This document shows positions 52,199 through 55,466 of a stretch of 55,466 nt of DNA, in pieces. The notes beneath the pieces are model-generated. The model was not told the origin of the DNA, ran no database searches, and saw only the letters and a list, made by a program, of their open reading frames with translations. The stretch is from the NCBI GenBank assembly GCA_012719955.1, contig JAAXZI010000231.1:1-55466 (forward strand), given 5' to 3'. The DNA comes from Phycisphaerae bacterium (GTDB lineage: Bacteria > Planctomycetota > Phycisphaerae > UBA1845 > PWPN01). The stretch's first letter is position 1; every line of letters begins with the position of its first letter. Both the position numbers and the translations under genes were made by a program.

Positions 52199-52690
52199 AT
52201 GGCTATTACGACCGGAACCTTGATGGTTACAAGCAGCGCATTTGCCCAGGAACAGCCCATTCCCCGGCAGTACACTGGCGACGGGCAGAACATCTCGCCG
52301 CCGCTGTCCTGGTCGGATGCGCCTCCCGGCACCCAGGAGTGGGCCCTGATCGTGGATGACCCCGACGCTCCGCGGCCTCAGCCCTGGGTGCACTGGCTGG
52401 CCTACGGCATTCCCGTCCATCTCCAGGGGCTCTCTGAAGATGTGCCCAAAACGGAGCGGGTGGCCGCGCCGGCCGGCTTTGTCCAGGGCAAGAACTCCTG
52501 GGGGCGGATCGGCTATGGCGGTCCCGAACCACCCCGCGGCCACGGCGTGCATCACTACCATTTCAAGCTCTACGCCCTGGACGTGCCGCTCAACCTGCCG
52601 CCGGGAATCGAAAAGCAGGAACTGCTCAAGGCGATGAATGGCCATATCCTGGCCGAGGGTGAGCTGATCGGGACCTACGAGCGGAAGTGA
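52199..52690 (+). CDS. PEBP-family (YbhB/RKIP-like) protein
   Basis: 163 residues; AGGAGG lies 7 bases before ATG 52199. Typical phosphatidylethanolamine-binding-protein-like motifs: IPRQYTGDGQNISPPLSW, WALIVDDPDAPRPQPWVHWL, GYGGPEPPRGHGVHHYHFKL and a C-terminal helix then IGTYER. It is cytoplasmic (no signal peptide). The biochemical role of bacterial members is not established. The upstream stretch from 52035 carries GAGCCGCTGACAGCTC-type micro-repeats resembling those near 27712. Confidence 0.92.
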   Translation: MAITTGTLMVTSSAFAQEQPIPRQYTGDGQNISPPLSWSDAPPGTQEWALIVDDPDAPRPQPWVHWLAYGIPVHLQGLSEDVPKTERVAAPAGFVQGKNSWGRIGYGGPEPPRGHGVHHYHFKLYALDVPLNLPPGIEKQELLKAMNGHILAEGELIGTYERK

Positions 52691-52767
52691 GTCTCACGCC
52701 ATGGTTTGCCCGCAGCGTCATGCGGGGCCGACATGGCCAACAGAGGTATCTGGAGAAGGGGAATTGC

Positions 52768-53553
52768 TTGCCTGATAAACGAGCCCATCGCGGCCAGAAC
52801 CCTGAGGATGCGGTGTCGTTTGCGCCGGCCGTGCATGACCGACTGCGCGCGGCGGTGCGCGACTATTCGTGGCTCCTGGGCCGCGGGTATGCGGAGGCCT
52901 CGGCGCTCAAACTGGTGGGTGATCGTTTCCTGCTGACCCAGCGACAACGGACGGCCGTCATGCGCTGCTCCTGCTCGGACCAGGCTCTGGCGCGCCGGCG
53001 AGCTCACCAGGTGGATCGAGAGGCGCTGCGCGGCGAAGTCCTGCTCCTGGATGGCTACAACGTGCTGACCACGGTGGAGGCGGCCCTGGCCGGGGGGATT
53101 ATTCTGCTCGCGCGGGACGGTTGTTACCGGGACATGGCCAGCATGCACGGGACGTTCCGCATAGTGGAGGAAACGGCCCCCGCGCTCCGGCTGACGGGGG
53201 CATTTCTGAACGAACTGGGCGTGCGCGGCTGCGTGTGGTACCTGGATAGCCCGGTGTCCAACAGCGGTCGGCTCAAGGGAGTTATGGCAAGGCTGGCCCA
53301 GGAGCAAGGCTGGAACTGGCGGGTCGAACTGGTTCTGAGCCCCGATCCCGTACTCTCCGAGACTCCCGGAATTATCGCCACTGCCGACAGTGTGGTGCTG
53401 GATCGTTGTGCACGATGGTTCAATCTGGGGCGGGAAGTAGTGGCCGCGAAGGTGCCTGAGGCCCTGGTCGTGGACCTACGGGACTCGACGGAGGGCTGCG
53501 GGAGCGGGCCTTTTCCGCTTTCGGATAGAAGCACCGTAAAGTCAGAAAATTAA
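52768..53553 (+). CDS. DUF434-family protein
   Basis: 261 residues from a TTG with GGGG 6 bases upstream; a GTG at 52687 overlapping the PEBP stop or an ATG at 52720 are alternatives. The core matches DUF434 proteins: LRAAVRDYSWLLGRGYAEASALKLVGDRFLL, RQRTAVMRCSCSDQ, and a nuclease-like second half GEVLLLDGYNVLTTVEAAL, CYRDMASMHGTFR and VWYLDSPVSNSGRL. The DGYN block resembles the N-terminal Asp motif of PIN/NYN-like nucleases. Function unknown. Confidence 0.75.
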   Translation: MPDKRAHRGQNPEDAVSFAPAVHDRLRAAVRDYSWLLGRGYAEASALKLVGDRFLLTQRQRTAVMRCSCSDQALARRRAHQVDREALRGEVLLLDGYNVLTTVEAALAGGIILLARDGCYRDMASMHGTFRIVEETAPALRLTGAFLNELGVRGCVWYLDSPVSNSGRLKGVMARLAQEQGWNWRVELVLSPDPVLSETPGIIATADSVVLDRCARWFNLGREVVAAKVPEALVVDLRDSTEGCGSGPFPLSDRSTVKSEN

Positions 53554-53757
53554 GTTGCCCGAGATTGATTTAGGTCTGTTATTCGAAAAAAATTTAAAGA
53601 GTCAGGGCTCGTCTTGGCCGACAATTGGGGGCGGTTACCCCCCGGTCTGGTGATCGGTGGCGGGGGACTTGGCCAGCCAGCCGGTGAAGCCTTAAGCCAT
53701 TGTGCTTGCAGTCTTTACGGGATGGCGATGGCCGTCCAAAGGGAATGGCAGCCCACC

Positions 53758-54159
53758 ATGAGCATGGGAAGCACCAGAATCCTGTTGGTTGAGGATGATC
53801 CCCGGCATTGCCAGTTCGTTCATGATCTCCTTTCCCAGCAAGGCTGGGTGGTCGAATCAGCGGCCGATGCTCATGAGGCTTTTGTACTCGCCCGCCAATA
53901 CGAACCGCACGTGCTGGTTGCGGACTGGATGCTGCCGGACAAAATCACGGGTGGGGTGCTGGTGGCCCTTTTGCGGGAATTTTTTCCCCACATGCACGTC
54001 GTGTTCATCACCGGCCTGCCTGTCGCTGACCTGAAGGGGCAGGCCAGACATCTGGCCCCCTGCGAGTTCATTCAGAAGCCCTATGGTGCCGGGGAACTGA
54101 TTGATGCGGTCCTGCGTGCCGAGGCCGGTGCTCATGCGAACAGGCTGGCAATGTCCTGA
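53758..54159 (+). CDS. Single-domain response regulator
   Basis: 133 residues; ATG 53758 gives a minimal receiver, with weak ribosome sites for all possible starts (others at 53722 and 53764). Receiver features: ILLVEDDPRHCQFV (acidic pocket), VLVADWMLPD (phospho-acceptor Asp), VVFITGLP (Thr) and EFIQKPYGAGELI (Lys). No output domain, so it acts as a phospho-relay or protein-binding switch. No kinase gene is seen nearby. Its 3' end overlaps the convergent aldo/keto reductase gene by 28 bases. Confidence 0.85.
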   Translation: MSMGSTRILLVEDDPRHCQFVHDLLSQQGWVVESAADAHEAFVLARQYEPHVLVADWMLPDKITGGVLVALLREFFPHMHVVFITGLPVADLKGQARHLAPCEFIQKPYGAGELIDAVLRAEAGAHANRLAMS

Positions 54160-55325
54160 ACCAGCAGACTGTTAGCCAGGCCGGCTGGGCAGGCTCGACC
54201 GCAGACGGTGCAGTCGCTGCACCGGGCGGTGAGGGCCGGCAGGTTCCGACCCAGGGCCTGGAATTCGGAGCGGGCGTGATCACACCAGCCGTACTCCCGA
54301 TAGTACATCCGGATGCGCATCAGGTCGGCCACGGGCACGCCGTTCGGGCAGCCCTTGCTGCACTGACCGCACATCATGCAGGCGTTGCCGCGGCTGCGGC
54401 TGAACTCAGCGGCGGCCTGTTCGTCGGCCGGCGTGGTCGAGGCCTGGAGCTTGAGGGTGCGAATCATGCCGACCTGGTCGAGCGTGTTGATGCTGGTCAG
54501 GACGCTGTCGCAGCCGGCCGCGAGCACCGCCTTCACATGCGGGCCGAACACCTCGGCCCCGCGCCGGGAGGCTTCTTTGGCCCCGCTCTTCATGGACAGA
54601 ATGCCGACGCCTTTGGACCGGAGGGCCTTGAGGTTCTTGATGAAGCGCTGGGTCTGTTCGTCGGCCTTGGGTGACCGCCGGTCGCCGGCCAGGCCCAACG
54701 GGGCGGTGGAGAGCAGACAGACGTCGAAGAAGTCGGACGCCTTCTCCAGTACCATCTCGCAGACGCCGTTCATGTCGCCGTGGCAGACGAAACCGGTGTG
54801 ACGAATCTTGCCGCGTTTCTTGAGCGATTCCTGGGCTTTCTGGATGGTTTCCAGACGCGCCGGATCGGGCTTGTCCATGGTGGACAGCAGCACGTCGGTG
54901 TAGTCGGTGCCCAGGGCTTCGAGCATCTCGTTAAGCTCCTGGTCCTTGTCGGGCGTGAAGCTCTTGAGGCACAGGAAGACTTTTTCGCGATATCGCTTAT
55001 CGGCCTTGAACAGTTCGCCGATGGCCGGCACGCTCTTGCCCTTCATGTAGGTCATGGAGGTGTGCAGCAGGTTCATCCCGGCGTCGATGCCGGCTTTGAC
55101 CACGCGGGTGCCGATGGAATCGGCGATGAGGATGGCTCCAAAGCTGACCAGGGTGACCGGGTATTTGGTCCGACCCAGCACGCCGTAGGGCAGCGCGGGA
55201 GTCTTGCCGGCGGGCACATCGGCGGCCAGGGCGGAGGACGACAGGGCCGCGCCGGTGGCGGCCGCTGTGCAGGCGGTGTTTCGCAGGAAATCACGACGGC
55301 TCAGATGATCCTGGACATAAGACAT
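54132..55325 (-). CDS. Tat-exported aldo/keto reductase-like protein with two [4Fe-4S] motifs
   Basis: 397 residues; GAGGAGG lies 9 bases before the ATG. A twin-Arg signal (LSRRDFLRNTACTAAATGAA) is followed by an AKR barrel: LPYGVLGRTKYPVTLVSFG, AGMNLLHTSMTYMKG, KVFLCLKSF (catalytic Lys), IRHTGFVCHG (His). The usual catalytic Asp of the xxDTAxxY segment is His (LHTSMTY), though the Tyr remains. The C-terminus has two ferredoxin-type clusters (CMMCGQCSKGCP and CSDCTVCGRACP). Such planctomycete proteins are common but uncharacterised. Exact reaction unknown; probably a periplasmic redox enzyme. Confidence 0.86.
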   Translation of the reverse strand: MSYVQDHLSRRDFLRNTACTAAATGAALSSSALAADVPAGKTPALPYGVLGRTKYPVTLVSFGAILIADSIGTRVVKAGIDAGMNLLHTSMTYMKGKSVPAIGELFKADKRYREKVFLCLKSFTPDKDQELNEMLEALGTDYTDVLLSTMDKPDPARLETIQKAQESLKKRGKIRHTGFVCHGDMNGVCEMVLEKASDFFDVCLLSTAPLGLAGDRRSPKADEQTQRFIKNLKALRSKGVGILSMKSGAKEASRRGAEVFGPHVKAVLAAGCDSVLTSINTLDQVGMIRTLKLQASTTPADEQAAAEFSRSRGNACMMCGQCSKGCPNGVPVADLMRIRMYYREYGWCDHARSEFQALGRNLPALTARCSDCTVCGRACPAGLANSLLVQDIASLFA

Positions 55326-55466
55326 GGGCGACAACCTCCTCTGACATAACCACGCGGTGTGCCGGGACTGGGTTCGCGCTCGCATCGCGGCGCCAAGTAA
55401 AGAATGTAAATCAGCGGCAATTTTGCCGCAAGCCGCAAAGGAGTGGCAAGTTGGCGGGGCGGTGGA

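Overview
The window looks like the chromosome of a GC-rich Planctomycetota bacterium, probably Phycisphaerae-like; this is inferred from gene content, not from a marker gene. Supporting signs are a type I sulfatase, a DUF1080 protein, Tat-exported GH109-like and DUF362 proteins, giant secreted proteins ending in dockerin-like DxDxD modules, many lipoproteins, and intergenic spaces full of short dispersed repeats and palindromes.

Layout. 1-4.8 kb: sulfatase (cut by the window edge), small lipoprotein, GH33-type sialidase lipoprotein and an alpha/alpha-type lipoprotein. 4.8-10.4 kb: a 1381-residue kexin-like protease and a secreted papain-fold peptidase. 10.5-14.7 kb: a five-gene all-lipoprotein operon (LpoB-like, COG3014, Cys-rich lipoprotein, YcfL-like, CsgG-like). 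15.2-27.2 kb: asparagine synthetase AsnA, DUF1080, GH99-like protein with CBM9-like domain, D-aminoacylase family protein, PBP4-type DD-peptidase and a 1373-residue peptidoglycan amidase. 27.8-37.5 kb: the main point of interest, a Pup/UBact-type protein-tagging locus. 37.8-40.6 kb: class III hydroxylamine reductase divergent from a Crp/Fnr regulator with a perfect Fnr-type box, then a Phd/RelE-like toxin-antitoxin pair. 40.8-55.3 kb: Cys/Met PLP enzyme, GH109-like protein, a URO-D family gene split by a palindromic repeat, PL8-like lyase, beta-propeller hydrolase with a coupled zinc-ribbon protein, DUF362, a degenerate PIN toxin module, TGS GTPase, PEBP, DUF434, single-domain response regulator and a Tat ferredoxin-type aldo/keto reductase.

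The tagging locus reads, in transcription order (minus strand): FHA-like/RING-like protein (37469-36744), possible YbjN-fold protein (36548-35628), JAMM/JAB peptidase (35548-34445), Mpa/ARC-type AAA ATPase (34464-32740), Dop-like enzyme (32738-30939), a 66-residue UBact/Pup-like tag ending in Gly-Glu (30946-30746), a 438-bp gap, and a PafA-like ligase with a long helical C-terminal extension (30307-27821). The central genes overlap or nearly touch. The order matches the actinobacterial mpa-dop-pup-prcB-prcA-pafA locus, except that the proteasome core genes are absent exactly where they would sit and the ATPase lacks a recognisable proteasome-docking tail. Adding JAMM and RING-type components, hallmarks of true ubiquitin systems, to a Pup-ligase system makes this the best candidate for an undescribed system.

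Much of the rest can be read as extracellular attack on sulfated, sialylated, amino-sugar-containing glycans (sulfatase, sialidase, GH109-like, PL8-like lyase) plus cell-wall remodelling (LpoB-like operon, PBP4, amidase, D-aminoacylase). The non-coding DNA is unusual: at least seven short repeat families occur, some supplying stop codons of genes and one splitting a gene.
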